Origin: Mycetocola zhadangensis | Lineage (GTDB): Bacteria; Actinomycetota; Actinomycetes; Actinomycetales; Microbacteriaceae | DNA length: 64,000 bases | Assembly (NCBI RefSeq): GCF_003668565.1 | Contig: NZ_RCWJ01000003.1 | Span: forward strand, 310,001 to 374,000 | Direction of reading: 5' to 3' | Shown: in pieces, positions 1-7,839 of the stretch | Layout: the number at the start of each line of letters is the position of its first letter | Position numbering within the stretch: the first letter of the stretch is position 1 | Notes under the pieces: generated by a model | What the model was told of the DNA's origin: nothing | Databases searched by the model: none | What the model saw: only the letters and a program-made list of their open reading frames with translations | Made by a program: the position numbers and the translations under genes

Positions 1-756
1 GGGTGCTGGCACAACCTGGGCCGCGATGCTTGATTCGAACTCGACGCGGGCAGTCTCGGCTGCGGCGCGGGAAGGCTCATCCGAGATCCCGGCAACGGCG
101 GCGAGCGCTGTCGCAGCTGCCGCGTTCAGTGCCGTCGACTCCTCGTGCAGGGCGGTGAACGCCTCGATGTCCGTCTCAGCGGCGGTTGCAACACCGTCGA
201 GCTCCTTCTGCTGAGACTGGTAGGCCGCAAACATCGACTGCTCAACGGTGGGGTCCTGGCTCTTTTTCCAAAGCAGGGCGCCGACAACGATCAGCGAGAT
301 GACAGCGAGGCTGGCCACAACAATCGTGAGTGTGCGGCTGCCGTCATACCGGCCGGGGGTGCGCTGGCGTCGCCGCACCGACCTCGTCGGCTTGGCCGGG
401 CGCTTCTTGTTGCGCTGTTCAGGCGCGGGCTTGGGCGCTTTCGCGGGCTTGGCAGCTTTGGGAGGCTTCGGCGCGTTCCGAGGCTTGGGCGCCTTCGAGG
501 GTTTGGCAGCTTTCGGAGGCTTCGGCGCTTTCGAGGGTCTGGCAGCTTTCGGAGGCTTGGGTGCCTTCGCGGACCGCGCCTTGCGTCCGGTCACGGCGAG
601 CGGCTTCACCGGGGTCAGTTCAGCGTTCGCGCGCCGGGCTTCACGGGTGTTGAGCGTCGACGGCAGCGGCGGAATCAGCGGGCTCGGTGTCGAGCTCGAC
701 GGGCCGGGCGGCGTGGACACGGGCTGCCGGGCGTTGCGATCGGGTGTGCCAGCCAC
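1..756 (-). CDS. Lys/Pro-repeat single-pass membrane protein, 3' part outside window
   Basis: An open frame of 252 codons runs off the window edge without a stop. It starts at a GTG (756) that sits 5 nt after a strong GGGGGAGG ribosome-binding site. The visible protein has a Pro/Ser/Thr-rich head, a basic tract at about residues 64-111 built from repeats of the kind KAPKPPKAAKPS, an Arg/Lys cluster, one hydrophobic helix at about 141-163 (TIVVASLAVISLIVVGALLW), then an acidic, Ala-rich outer region. The shape is of a membrane-anchored protein with a long cytoplasmic Lys-rich tail, which could bind DNA, RNA or an acidic polymer. I do not recognise the family. The plus-strand frames across it are shadows of the repeat. 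Confidence 0.75.
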   Translation of the reverse strand, partial: MAGTPDRNARQPVSTPPGPSSSTPSPLIPPLPSTLNTREARRANAELTPVKPLAVTGRKARSAKAPKPPKAARPSKAPKPPKAAKPSKAPKPRNAPKPPKAAKPAKAPKPAPEQRNKKRPAKPTRSVRRRQRTPGRYDGSRTLTIVVASLAVISLIVVGALLWKKSQDPTVEQSMFAAYQSQQKELDGVATAAETDIEAFTALHEESTALNAAAATALAAVAGISDEPSRAAAETARVEFESSIAAQVVPAP

Positions 757-852
757 CAGTTTCCTCCCCCAAGGTTGAGCGACGACTGACGCGCTCACCG
801 AGCCAGACTACCCCGACGACCGGTCGCGCACGGAAACGCGGTGCCTTCCGGA

Positions 853-1410
853 TCAGCTCGCTGCGGTGACCACGGGGTTCGGCAGCAGGTCCCAGTTTCC
901 GTCGGAGTACTCGAGCCGCACCATCTCGGCATTGCCGACACCCCCGATGTCGGCGCCGGTGAGCGCCCGCACCGCCGCCCGGATGAACGCGCCGTGCGAC
1001 ACACAGATCACATTGCCCGGCACGCGCACGATCACCTCGTTCAGGTATCGCGCCGCCCGCTCCTCAACCTCGTCGGGGGTTTCACTTCCCGGGTACGGCT
1101 CCTCACCCCACCGCGCTTTCGCATCGGTGACGATCTCGCCCTCGGCCTGCCCAAAACTGCGCTCGATCAGGCCTTCCGCCGGATCCCCTAGACGGATGCC
1201 ACTGGCAACACTCAGCGTACGTGCCGTCTCCCATGCGCGCCCGAGTGGTGAGCTCAGAATGAGTGACCACTCAGCAGGGTCGAGACTCGCGGCGAGCGCA
1301 GCGGCCTGCTCAACCCCGGTGTCATTGAGGGCGATGTCGGCGCGTCCCTGCAACCGACGTTCACGATTCCAGTCGGTCTCTCCGTGGCGGATCAGCGCTA
1401 GTTGGGTCAC
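853..1410 (-). CDS. Histidine phosphatase family protein (phosphoglycerate mutase-like)
   Basis: 185 aa from the GTG at 1410, which gives the usual family N-terminus VTQLALIRHGETDWN. The RHG motif carries the catalytic phospho-accepting His, and a second His is seen in CVSHGAF near residue 145. Between them is the typical LSSPLGRAWETA block. This is a histidine-branch phosphatase of the cobC/gpmB-like kind. The true substrate cannot be read from sequence; many small actinobacterial members are broad phosphatases. The open frame extends upstream to 1521, but that extension (MPRACVSNASSRES...) has no homologous look. It stands alone, downstream of the siderophore operon and in the same direction. 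Confidence 0.88.
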   Translation of the reverse strand: MTQLALIRHGETDWNRERRLQGRADIALNDTGVEQAAALAASLDPAEWSLILSSPLGRAWETARTLSVASGIRLGDPAEGLIERSFGQAEGEIVTDAKARWGEEPYPGSETPDEVEERAARYLNEVIVRVPGNVICVSHGAFIRAAVRALTGADIGGVGNAEMVRLEYSDGNWDLLPNPVVTAAS

Positions 1411-1573
1411 CGGCCCACCATAACCGACACGATGTGAGCAACGGCTGAGCGGTAATCGGCAATTTACATTCCGCACCATCGACTCACGGGAGCTCGCGTT
1501 GCTGACGCACGCCCGTGGCATCCGCTCGCCGTGACGTTAAGCATGCGCGACGCCGCCGCCCGCTGAGTTGCCA

Positions 1574-1610
1574 CACTATGTCGCTCGACCGCGATTTGAG
1601 CGACACAGTG
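1574..1610. repeat. Inverted repeat in the 439-bp gap between siderophore operon and phosphatase
   Basis: Arms CACTATGTCGCTC (1574-1586) and GAGCGACACAGTG (1598-1610) pair at 12 of 13 positions around an 11-nt loop. It lies downstream of the minus-strand siderophore operon and could act as its transcription terminator, although no T-run follows. Apart from this hairpin and the tandem repeats at 1762-1851, I see no gene in 1411-1849. Confidence 0.5.
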
Positions 1611-1761
1611 CGTCCTGTCCCCGACATCGTTGGACGGGGGTCGGGGCGGCGGACGCATGCTCCACGTGTGGCTCAGGGTGATTCACTCGCTCGAGCCAAC
1701 CCACATGGCGACCGACCAGATCGAGACGTCCCAAGTGGCTGTTCAGATCGAACCGGAACAG

Positions 1762-1851
1762 CCCTTTGGGCCGACTCGATCGAGGCAACGACCCTTTGGG
1801 CCGACTCGTTCGACGCAGCGACCCTTTGGGCCGACTCGATCGACGCGGACT
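1762..1851. repeat. Three tandem copies of a 30-bp repeat
   Basis: The word CCCTTTGGGCCGACTCG starts at 1762, 1792 and 1822, giving three head-to-tail units of exactly 30 bp. The last unit ends on the stop codon of the siderophore ATPase gene (1850-1852). Each unit ends in a TCGATCGA or TCGTTCGA block, which is a perfect palindrome in copies one and three. It is a contiguous minisatellite, not a spaced array. See findings. Confidence 0.85.
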
Positions 1852-2737
1852 ACGGCCGCGCCCGCCCCGCCTGCGGCACGACCATCGGAGTGCCTGTGAC
1901 CGGGTCGGCGATGATGACACACGGCAACCCGAACACCTCTTCGACCAGCTCCGCCGAGAGGATCTCGCCCGGGTCACCCTCGGCCACGATGCGTCCGGCT
2001 TTCATCACCACGAGGTTCGTGGCGTACCGCGCGGCCTGGTTGAGGTCGTGCAGCACGGCGACGAGGGTGCGCCCCTGAAGATGCAGCTCCGCACACAACT
2101 CGAGCACCTCGAACTGGTGCGCAATGTCGAGGAACGTCGTTGGCTCGTCAAGCAACAGCAGGTCGGCCTGCTGCGCGAGCACCATGGCGATCCACACCCG
2201 CTGCCGCTGCCCGCCAGACAGTTCGGACACATACCGCTCAGCCAGCTCCGTGCACCCGGTCGCCGCGAGCGCCTCTACCACGGCAACCTCATCGGCGTGC
2301 GACCACTGCTGCAACAGCCCCTGGTGCGGGTACCGCCCACGCCCGACCAGGTCCCGAACGGTGATCGCCTCAGGCGCGATCGGGCTCTGCGGCAGCATCG
2401 CCAGCTCACGCGCGACCGCCTTGCTCCGGTACGAGTCGATCGGCTTACCGCCGAGCAGCACGGCGCCCGACTGCGGTGACAGGGTGCGCGACAGCGCCTT
2501 GAGCAGGGTCGACTTGCCGCAGGCGTTCGGTCCGACAATGATGGTGAACCCGCCATCGGGCAGGTCGATCGACAGGTCCTCGACCACGACACGTTTGTCG
2601 TAGGCCAGGCGCAGGTTGCGAGCGGCGAGCCGAGTTTCGGACGGTACAGCGGATGCCACGCTTCCCGTTCCCGATTTCCCTCGACTCATTGCTCCAGTTT
2701 CCTTCACTATCCCGTGTCCGGACTCCACGCGTGTCAT
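1850..2737 (-). CDS. Iron-siderophore ABC transporter, ATP-binding protein
   Basis: 295 aa from the ATG at 2737, which overlaps the stop of the permease gene (TAATG) and has AAAGGGA upstream; a GTG at 2758 is a possible longer start. Walker A is GPNACGKST, the Q-loop is in MLPQSP, the signature is LSGGQRQR, Walker B is DLLLLDEPTTFLD and the switch His is in AVLHDLNQA. The FecE/FepC character (an ARY/HDLNQAARYA style C-terminus) fits ferric-siderophore import. It powers the two FecCD permeases encoded just upstream. Its 3' end runs into a 30-bp tandem repeat array. Confidence 0.93.
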   Translation of the reverse strand: MTRVESGHGIVKETGAMSRGKSGTGSVASAVPSETRLAARNLRLAYDKRVVVEDLSIDLPDGGFTIIVGPNACGKSTLLKALSRTLSPQSGAVLLGGKPIDSYRSKAVARELAMLPQSPIAPEAITVRDLVGRGRYPHQGLLQQWSHADEVAVVEALAATGCTELAERYVSELSGGQRQRVWIAMVLAQQADLLLLDEPTTFLDIAHQFEVLELCAELHLQGRTLVAVLHDLNQAARYATNLVVMKAGRIVAEGDPGEILSAELVEEVFGLPCVIIADPVTGTPMVVPQAGRARP

Positions 2738-3816
2738 TAGATCGTCCCTTTCCGCCACTGGGCGATCAACAGGTAGCCGAGGTAGATACCGCCGAGAATC
2801 GCGGTGAGCACCCCGACCGGCAGCGTCACCGGGAGCGGCAACTGCTGGGTGAGCAGGTCAGCGAGGCTCAGCAGGAGTGCACCCATGAGCGCGCTGGTCA
2901 GGATGTTGGGTCCGGCGCTCCGGCTGATCCGCCGGGCGATCTGCGGCGCGACCAGGGCGATGAACGAAATAGGTCCTGCGACACTCACCGCGGCTGTGGC
3001 GAGTCCGATGGCGACCACAATCGACAGGGCTCGAGCGGAATGCGACCGTGCGCCAAGAGCATCCGCTTGCTCGTCCCCCATCTCGATCAGCTGCAGGCGT
3101 CGACTGAGCAGCAACGCACACGGGATGAGCACGACGATCGCAATCCAGATGGTGGCGGCGTGATCCCAGTCGCGGGCGGCCAGGCTGCCGTTGAGGTAGG
3201 TCGCGAGCACCGTCGCCTGCTCGCGGCCGGCACGCACGAGCACCCACTGCACGAACGCGAGGGACATGGCGGACACGCCGATACCGATGAGCAGCATGCG
3301 TGAGGGTGACGAGAACCCGGTGCCCGTTCCGAAGAAGACGAGGGACATCGCGACGAACGCGCCGACCAGCGCGCCGACGGGCAGCGGCAGGATGCCCGGC
3401 CACATCAGGCCGAACGCTGCGGCGCCCGCCGAGGCTCCCGCGGTGAGGCCGATCACGTCGGGGCTGCCAAGCGGGTTGCGGGTGACGGTCTGGAACAGGG
3501 CGCCAGACACGGCGAGGGCTGCGCCTGCGGCGATACCGACGACGAGGCGCGGCCCACGGAAGGCAGTGAGCACGATCTCGTCGCGCCCCTCCCCCTCACC
3601 GAGGAGCGTCGGCACTAAGTCGCCGAGCGCGATGCCCAGTTTGCCGAGGGTGAGGGTGAGGAGACCGGTGACCAGGACCGCCAGGATCAGGATGCTACCG
3701 AGCACCAGCGAGCGCGGGCGCACGGGCAGGCTCAGCCAGCTGCCGACCCGAAGAACCGGTCGGTGCCGGCGCGGGGCAGCGAGGGACACTTCCCCGGTGA
3801 GGGTGGCGCCGGTCAT
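2737..3816 (-). CDS. Iron-siderophore ABC transporter permease (FecCD family)
   Basis: 359 aa with about nine to ten hydrophobic helices. Family motifs are visible: FRGPRLVVGIAAGAALAVSGALFQTVTRNPLGSPDVIGLTAGAS in the N-terminal third, and FIALVAPQIARRI with the EAA-like coupling region in the last third. It pairs with the second FecCD protein encoded upstream to form the membrane channel. Its start overlaps that gene's end by 4 nt (ATGA), and its own end overlaps the ATPase start, so the three are translationally coupled. Confidence 0.94.
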   Translation of the reverse strand: MTGATLTGEVSLAAPRRHRPVLRVGSWLSLPVRPRSLVLGSILILAVLVTGLLTLTLGKLGIALGDLVPTLLGEGEGRDEIVLTAFRGPRLVVGIAAGAALAVSGALFQTVTRNPLGSPDVIGLTAGASAGAAAFGLMWPGILPLPVGALVGAFVAMSLVFFGTGTGFSSPSRMLLIGIGVSAMSLAFVQWVLVRAGREQATVLATYLNGSLAARDWDHAATIWIAIVVLIPCALLLSRRLQLIEMGDEQADALGARSHSARALSIVVAIGLATAAVSVAGPISFIALVAPQIARRISRSAGPNILTSALMGALLLSLADLLTQQLPLPVTLPVGVLTAILGGIYLGYLLIAQWRKGTI

Positions 3817-4847
3817 GCGGCTGTCCTCATCCGGCGAACGGCGAGCAGGAGGATCGGTCCACCGACGAACGCGGTGATCACGCCGACCATCAGTTCGGCC
3901 GGGCTCACGAGAATGCGACCGATGATGTCAGCGGCGAGCAGCAGTGCTGCGCCAGCGACGAGGCAGTACGGAAGCAGCCAGCGGTGGTCGGCGCCGGTGA
4001 CACTGCGCACGATGTGCGGAACGGCGAGTCCGACGAACGAGATCGGTCCGACAGCCGCGGTGGCCGCAGCGCAGAGCAGGGTGGTTGCGACAGCGCCGAG
4101 GATCCGGGTGCGGCCAACGTGGGCGCCGAGCGCCCGTGCTGTGTCGTCACCGAGGGCGAGCGCGTTGAGCGAACCGCACAGGGTGAGGGCGAGCACGAGC
4201 CCGATCACGATAAACGGGAGGATGTCGAGGATGAGCTGGGGGTCACGGCCGGCCAGCGAGCCGATCACCCAGAACCGGTACGCGTCGAACACCCTGGGCA
4301 GGCTGAGCGATACGGCCTGGATGTAAGCGGCAAGCACCGACCAGACGACAACACCGGCGAGCACCAGACGCACCGGGGTGGCCCGACCACGGCCTGTGCC
4401 GATCAGGTACACCACGATCACGGCCAGGAACGCCCCTGGCAGGGCGACCCAGACGCTTGTGCTCCCGGCGATCCCGAGCGCCGTTGCGGTGACGATGGCC
4501 GCGGCTGCCCCGGTGTTGACACCGAAGAGGCCGGGGTCGGCCAGCGGGTTGCGGGTGAGGCCCTGCATCACCCCGCCGGCGACGGCGAGCGCCGCTCCGA
4601 CGAGAAGACCGAGGATCGTGCGCGGGATCCGGCTGGCGATGACGGCATCGGCATAGCTGTCGCCGGGGGCGAACAGCGCGTTCCACACGTCTGGCAGCGG
4701 AATGTACTTGTTACCGACCGCGAGGCTGAGCATCGTGATGAGCACGAGCGCCACAGTTGTGACGACGAGCCCGATCGCGAGCCTCGGTGTACGACGACGA
4801 GCGCCGGGGGAAATCCCGGCGCTCGTCGTCGTCACTGTCGCGGTCAT
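3813..4847 (-). CDS. Iron-siderophore ABC transporter permease (FecCD family)
   Basis: 344 aa, second FecCD-type permease. The motif block SRIPRTILGLLVGAALAVAGGVMQGLTRNPLADPGLFGVNTGA is nearly the mirror of its partner's, and GPISFVGLAVPHIVRS marks the C-terminal coupling region. It has about nine transmembrane helices and forms a heterodimer with the product of the next gene. An 18-nt gap separates it from the binding-protein gene upstream, so both are in one operon under the iron box at 6987-7005. Confidence 0.94.
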   Translation of the reverse strand: MTATVTTTSAGISPGARRRTPRLAIGLVVTTVALVLITMLSLAVGNKYIPLPDVWNALFAPGDSYADAVIASRIPRTILGLLVGAALAVAGGVMQGLTRNPLADPGLFGVNTGAAAAIVTATALGIAGSTSVWVALPGAFLAVIVVYLIGTGRGRATPVRLVLAGVVVWSVLAAYIQAVSLSLPRVFDAYRFWVIGSLAGRDPQLILDILPFIVIGLVLALTLCGSLNALALGDDTARALGAHVGRTRILGAVATTLLCAAATAAVGPISFVGLAVPHIVRSVTGADHRWLLPYCLVAGAALLLAADIIGRILVSPAELMVGVITAFVGGPILLLAVRRMRTAA

Positions 4848-4865
4848 GGTCTCAGCAACTGGAGG

Positions 4866-5900
4866 TTACTTGGCGACCTTCGCGACAGCATCCGAAATCA
4901 TCGGAATGTACTTGTCGAGAGCCCACGGCACGCTCAGCGGCGTGATCATGCTCGACGCCATTCCGAGCTGGTTGTCGACGCTCGGCACGTAAGCACCGCT
5001 CTGGAAGGCGGGAATCTGCGCGAACAGCGGCTGCGCCTCGATGAGCTTCTGGTTCTCCTCGTCGTTGTACCAGGTGAAGAGCACCTCGACGTTGTTGAGC
5101 AGGTCGGCGCGTTCGAGCCCGACGGTCGAGCTGAAGCTGCCCTCGGTGAGCGGAACCTCTGCGACCGTCTCGTCCATCGTCAGGCCGAGGCCCGAGATCA
5201 GGTCAACGCGCGAGTCGCCCGCCTGGTAGAGCGCGAGGGCGCCCGGCTCAGCGGTGTAGACGTAGGCGAAGTTCACGCCTTCGAACTCGGGGTGCTCCGC
5301 AGCGGCCTCGGCGATGTCGTCTTCGATACCGGTGATGAGGTCGGCTGCCTCGTCGCTCTTGCCGAGCGCCTTGCCGATGATCTCGATCTGCTCATCCCAG
5401 GTGGTGCGCCAGGCGGAGTCGGGGTATGCCACGACGGGGGCGATCTCGCTCAGCGTCGCGAACTCATCTTCAGAGATGCCGGACTGCGGGGCAAGGATCA
5501 GGTCGGGTGCGAGCTCGAGCACTGCCTCGACGTCGATCTCCGGGTACACGTTGAACGTGGTCGGCAGTTCGTCGCCCTTTTCCTCGATCGCCTCGCGGAC
5601 CCACGGGAAGTACAGGTCCTCGTCGCCACCCCAGGTCGCTGCCTCGACACCGACGGGCGTCGTACCGAGTGCGATGGCCGTGTCAGCCGAACCCCAACCA
5701 ATGGTGACCACGTTCTTTGGTTCGCTTTCAATCACCGCGTCGCCGAGGGCGCTTTCAATGGTGACCGGAAATGCGGAACTGTCGGATGCCGGAGCATCCG
5801 CTTTCTCATCTCCGCTTGCGGAGCAGCCGCTGAGCACGAGCACGCTCGCGGTTGCAGCGGCCAGGACAGTGGCGCCTCGGGTGAATCGGGTGGTGCGCAT
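4866..5900 (-). CDS. Iron-siderophore substrate-binding lipoprotein
   Basis: 344 aa with a lipoprotein signal peptide ending in the lipobox LSGC (Cys 26) and a Ser/Gly/Asp spacer. The mature part fits the TroA/FepB-type helical-backbone fold: VVTIGWGSADTAIALGTTPVGV near the start, then ELAPDLILAPQSGISEDEFATLSEIAPVV. This class captures ferric siderophores at the outer face of the membrane and hands them to the FecCD permeases encoded downstream. AAGGGA lies 7 nt before the ATG. A 91-nt gap separates it from the reductase gene upstream; no separate iron box was found in that gap. Confidence 0.93.
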   Translation of the reverse strand: MRTTRFTRGATVLAAATASVLVLSGCSASGDEKADAPASDSSAFPVTIESALGDAVIESEPKNVVTIGWGSADTAIALGTTPVGVEAATWGGDEDLYFPWVREAIEEKGDELPTTFNVYPEIDVEAVLELAPDLILAPQSGISEDEFATLSEIAPVVAYPDSAWRTTWDEQIEIIGKALGKSDEAADLITGIEDDIAEAAAEHPEFEGVNFAYVYTAEPGALALYQAGDSRVDLISGLGLTMDETVAEVPLTEGSFSSTVGLERADLLNNVEVLFTWYNDEENQKLIEAQPLFAQIPAFQSGAYVPSVDNQLGMASSMITPLSVPWALDKYIPMISDAVAKVAK

Positions 5901-5991
5901 CGGGAATCCCTTCGAAGAGATGCGGGGTTTTTAAGCAGACGGATGCCACGTGGCACTGTCGTCCTGGGGGTTTTGCTGGTTTGCGGCTGGT

Positions 5992-6978
5992 TTAGCTTTC
6001 GGCGCGACCCACACGCCAGTAGCCCATGAAGGCGACCTGGGAGCGGTCGAGACCGGTGTCAGAGACGAGGAAACGGCGCAGAGTTTTGATGACACCGGCT
6101 TCACCGGCGAGCCAGGCGTAGAGACCGCCGGAGTGGCAGGTTGGTTCTGGCACTTCCCAGAGGATGCCGTTTTCGATGTCGACATCGGCCAGGCGCTCGC
6201 CCCGGTGGGCGTCTGTGACGAAGCTGTCTGTCCAGGCACGAACCGCTGGGTCAAGCGCTGAGCCGTGCGGCGCCTCGTTGCGGGCCAGCCAGGTCACGTG
6301 AACACCTTCTGGGGCGTCAATCGGAAGAGCGTCGGCGATGGTAGGCACCTCGATGAAGGCGCAGCCTTTCGCATCGCGGGGCATCGACGAGACGATCGAG
6401 CAGATGGCTGGGGCCGCGGTTTCGTCGCCGGCGAGCAGCACGTGTGTTGCGTCGCCAGGCTTCCACTCCACTCCGGAGACCAGTCCGTCGGTGCGGAGTG
6501 TCGGGCCGACGATGATCAGCTCGTCTCCGGGTGTTGCTGAGGTCGCCCAGCGTGAGGCCGGACCCGTGTCACCGTGGGCCACGAAGTCAATGTCGACCTC
6601 GCGCAGCTCGGGGCGGACCGCACGAACCGTGTAGGTGCGGAGCGGGTTGCGCAGCTCATCTGGGAGCTGTCGCCACGCGTCGTACCAGTTGGACTCGTCG
6701 AGCGGGGTGAAGCCGATCCCGGGGAGCGGAAGCATGACTTTGACGCGCTGGTCGAGTCCGTCTGTGCCGAACTCGCCGAGCTCAGCGCCGGTGAACGTGA
6801 TGCGCAGGAAGGTGGGCGTCAACCGCTCAATGCGTGCGACCGAGACCGCGAATGGGCGTGCAGCAGGTTTGACCGGACGGGCGGGCCGCGTTCCGACGGG
6901 GATCGCCGAGGCGCGCAGCGCGGCACGCGATGCGAAAGGCGCTGGTGCGGCGATCGGGGCTTCCGTCGTAGTAAGCAT
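5992..6978 (-). CDS. Siderophore-interacting protein (FAD-dependent ferric-siderophore reductase)
   Basis: 328 aa. After a low-complexity N-terminal tail of about 40 residues comes a ferredoxin-reductase-like beta barrel with the FAD-binding motif RTYTVR, then the SIP domain (LLAGDETAAPAICSIVSSMP) and the C-terminal block YAWLAGEAGVIKTLRRFLV and GYWRVGRAES. The family reduces Fe3+ in imported siderophores using NAD(P)H. It is the first gene of the siderophore operon. The ATG has no good ribosome-binding site and lies only 6 nt after a CATACT -10-like box, which suggests leaderless transcription. A downstream start cannot be excluded because the N-terminal tail is not conserved-looking. Confidence 0.93.
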   Translation of the reverse strand: MLTTTEAPIAAPAPFASRAALRASAIPVGTRPARPVKPAARPFAVSVARIERLTPTFLRITFTGAELGEFGTDGLDQRVKVMLPLPGIGFTPLDESNWYDAWRQLPDELRNPLRTYTVRAVRPELREVDIDFVAHGDTGPASRWATSATPGDELIIVGPTLRTDGLVSGVEWKPGDATHVLLAGDETAAPAICSIVSSMPRDAKGCAFIEVPTIADALPIDAPEGVHVTWLARNEAPHGSALDPAVRAWTDSFVTDAHRGERLADVDIENGILWEVPEPTCHSGGLYAWLAGEAGVIKTLRRFLVSDTGLDRSQVAFMGYWRVGRAES

Positions 6979-6986
6979 TGCCTAAG

Positions 6987-7005
6987 TATGGCATGCCTAA
7001 CCTCA
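6987..7005 (-). promoter_or_regulatory. IdeR/DtxR-type iron box over the siderophore operon promoter
   Basis: Read on the minus strand the 19-mer TGAGGTTAGGCATGCCATA matches the iron-box consensus TWAGGTTAGSCTAACCTWA at 14 of 19 positions by hand, best in the left half. It overlaps the -10-like CATACT (minus strand, just 5' of the start at 6978), so a bound iron-loaded repressor would block transcription. A second partial half-site (CTTAGGCA) follows. This implies the operon from the reductase to the ATPase is induced in iron starvation. Confidence 0.75.
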
Positions 7006-7069
7006 CTTCTGTTCAGCTTGATTCGACGTCGAGGTATCCCGGGCGTGGCGTGCGGTCAGCCACGAACGC

Positions 7070-7126
7070 GAACGTGCCAGTTGCCGCGCGCGGCCTGCTT
7101 GACCGCCCGCCACAACTGGCACGTTC
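7070..7126. repeat. Palindromic repeat, solitary copy (family of 50267-51625)
   Basis: Arms GAACGTGCCAGTTG (7070-7083) and CAACTGGCACGTTC (7113-7126) are a perfect 14-bp inverted repeat around about 29 nt. The right arm continues as GTGGCGGGC when read inward, matching the half-site GTGACAGTTGCGGCGGGT of the copies near 51 kb. It lies just downstream of the minus-strand membrane-protein gene ending at 7138 and may also end its transcript. Confidence 0.7.
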
Positions 7127-7137
7127 ACTCGAAACGG

Positions 7138-7704
7138 CTAGGAGAAGTTCCCCTTGCGGAACATACGCGCCGTCGTCTCGAACAGGCCCTTCACCGGACG
7201 CTGCTGCTCACCCTGCTGCGCGCCGAGCACGATGATCACGAGGGTCAGCGCCGGGGTCACCCACTGGAGCACCTTCTGCATCCGTTGGGCAGTTTTCATC
7301 CCTTCGGGCGCATCGGGCTTCGGCTCGGTGATTCCCTCGGCGCCTTCCTCGGCGTTGTTGTCGATCACCTTGCCGAGAACGCCGGAGACGACGGACGTTC
7401 CAACGGCGGCCATCGTGAGGCTGAACTTCACTTTCGTGTTGATGCGGCTCTCTTCCTGGTTCTTGAGCCTCTCCTTGTTGCTCAGGATGAGGCCGACGCC
7501 GCCGATTCCGTGGACGATAATGGCCGCGAGTTCAACCGGGAACCACCGCCACCAGCCGACCGAGGCGAGGTGAAGCCCCTCCGACGACGATTTTGCCTTG
7601 GCGGTGGCGCCGTTGAGAGCGACGGCTCCCATCAGCGTGCCTCCAAACCACGCGGCGAGGCCGACATCGTGCATGCTGCGAACAACTGTGTTGCGACTGG
7701 GCAT
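7138..7704 (-). CDS. Hypothetical four-helix membrane protein
   Basis: 188 aa with four hydrophobic segments: about residues 14-33 (GLAAWFGGTLMGAVALNGAT), 49-75 (WRWFPVELAAIIVHGIGGVGLIL), 92-112 and 147-167. A charged loop of Glu, Lys and Pro lies between the third and fourth. An AGGAGA ribosome-binding site stands ahead of the ATG. No catalytic motif is seen and I do not recognise a named family; similar small membrane proteins occur in actinobacteria. It stands alone between the iron operon and a sugar regulator, with a long palindrome at its 3' end. Confidence 0.8.
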   Translation of the reverse strand: MPSRNTVVRSMHDVGLAAWFGGTLMGAVALNGATAKAKSSSEGLHLASVGWWRWFPVELAAIIVHGIGGVGLILSNKERLKNQEESRINTKVKFSLTMAAVGTSVVSGVLGKVIDNNAEEGAEGITEPKPDAPEGMKTAQRMQKVLQWVTPALTLVIIVLGAQQGEQQRPVKGLFETTARMFRKGNFS

Positions 7705-7839
7705 CGAACTATTCTCCTTTGAACGGGTAAATGTCCAAGGGAACCTACGCTGCGAAACTTCGAGGCGGGAGGGTCTTGACAGGTCGCGAGATGCGCACCG
7801 GTACCGATTAGGTCCGCTGCGCCGGCCGCGAATGTGACA

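Noticed and set aside
145-789. Plus-strand frames with Gly/Phe/Leu/Arg repeats
   Set aside because: They are the reverse reading of the Lys/Pro repeats of the edge gene at 1-756, which has a strong ribosome-binding site and a membrane helix.
1762-1851. Tandem repeats as a CRISPR array
   Set aside because: Units are contiguous with no spacers, only three copies, and no cas genes are near.
3984-6029. A 681-codon open frame on the plus strand across the siderophore genes
   Set aside because: It is antisense to four well-supported transporter genes and has the low-complexity composition expected of a shadow frame in GC-rich DNA.
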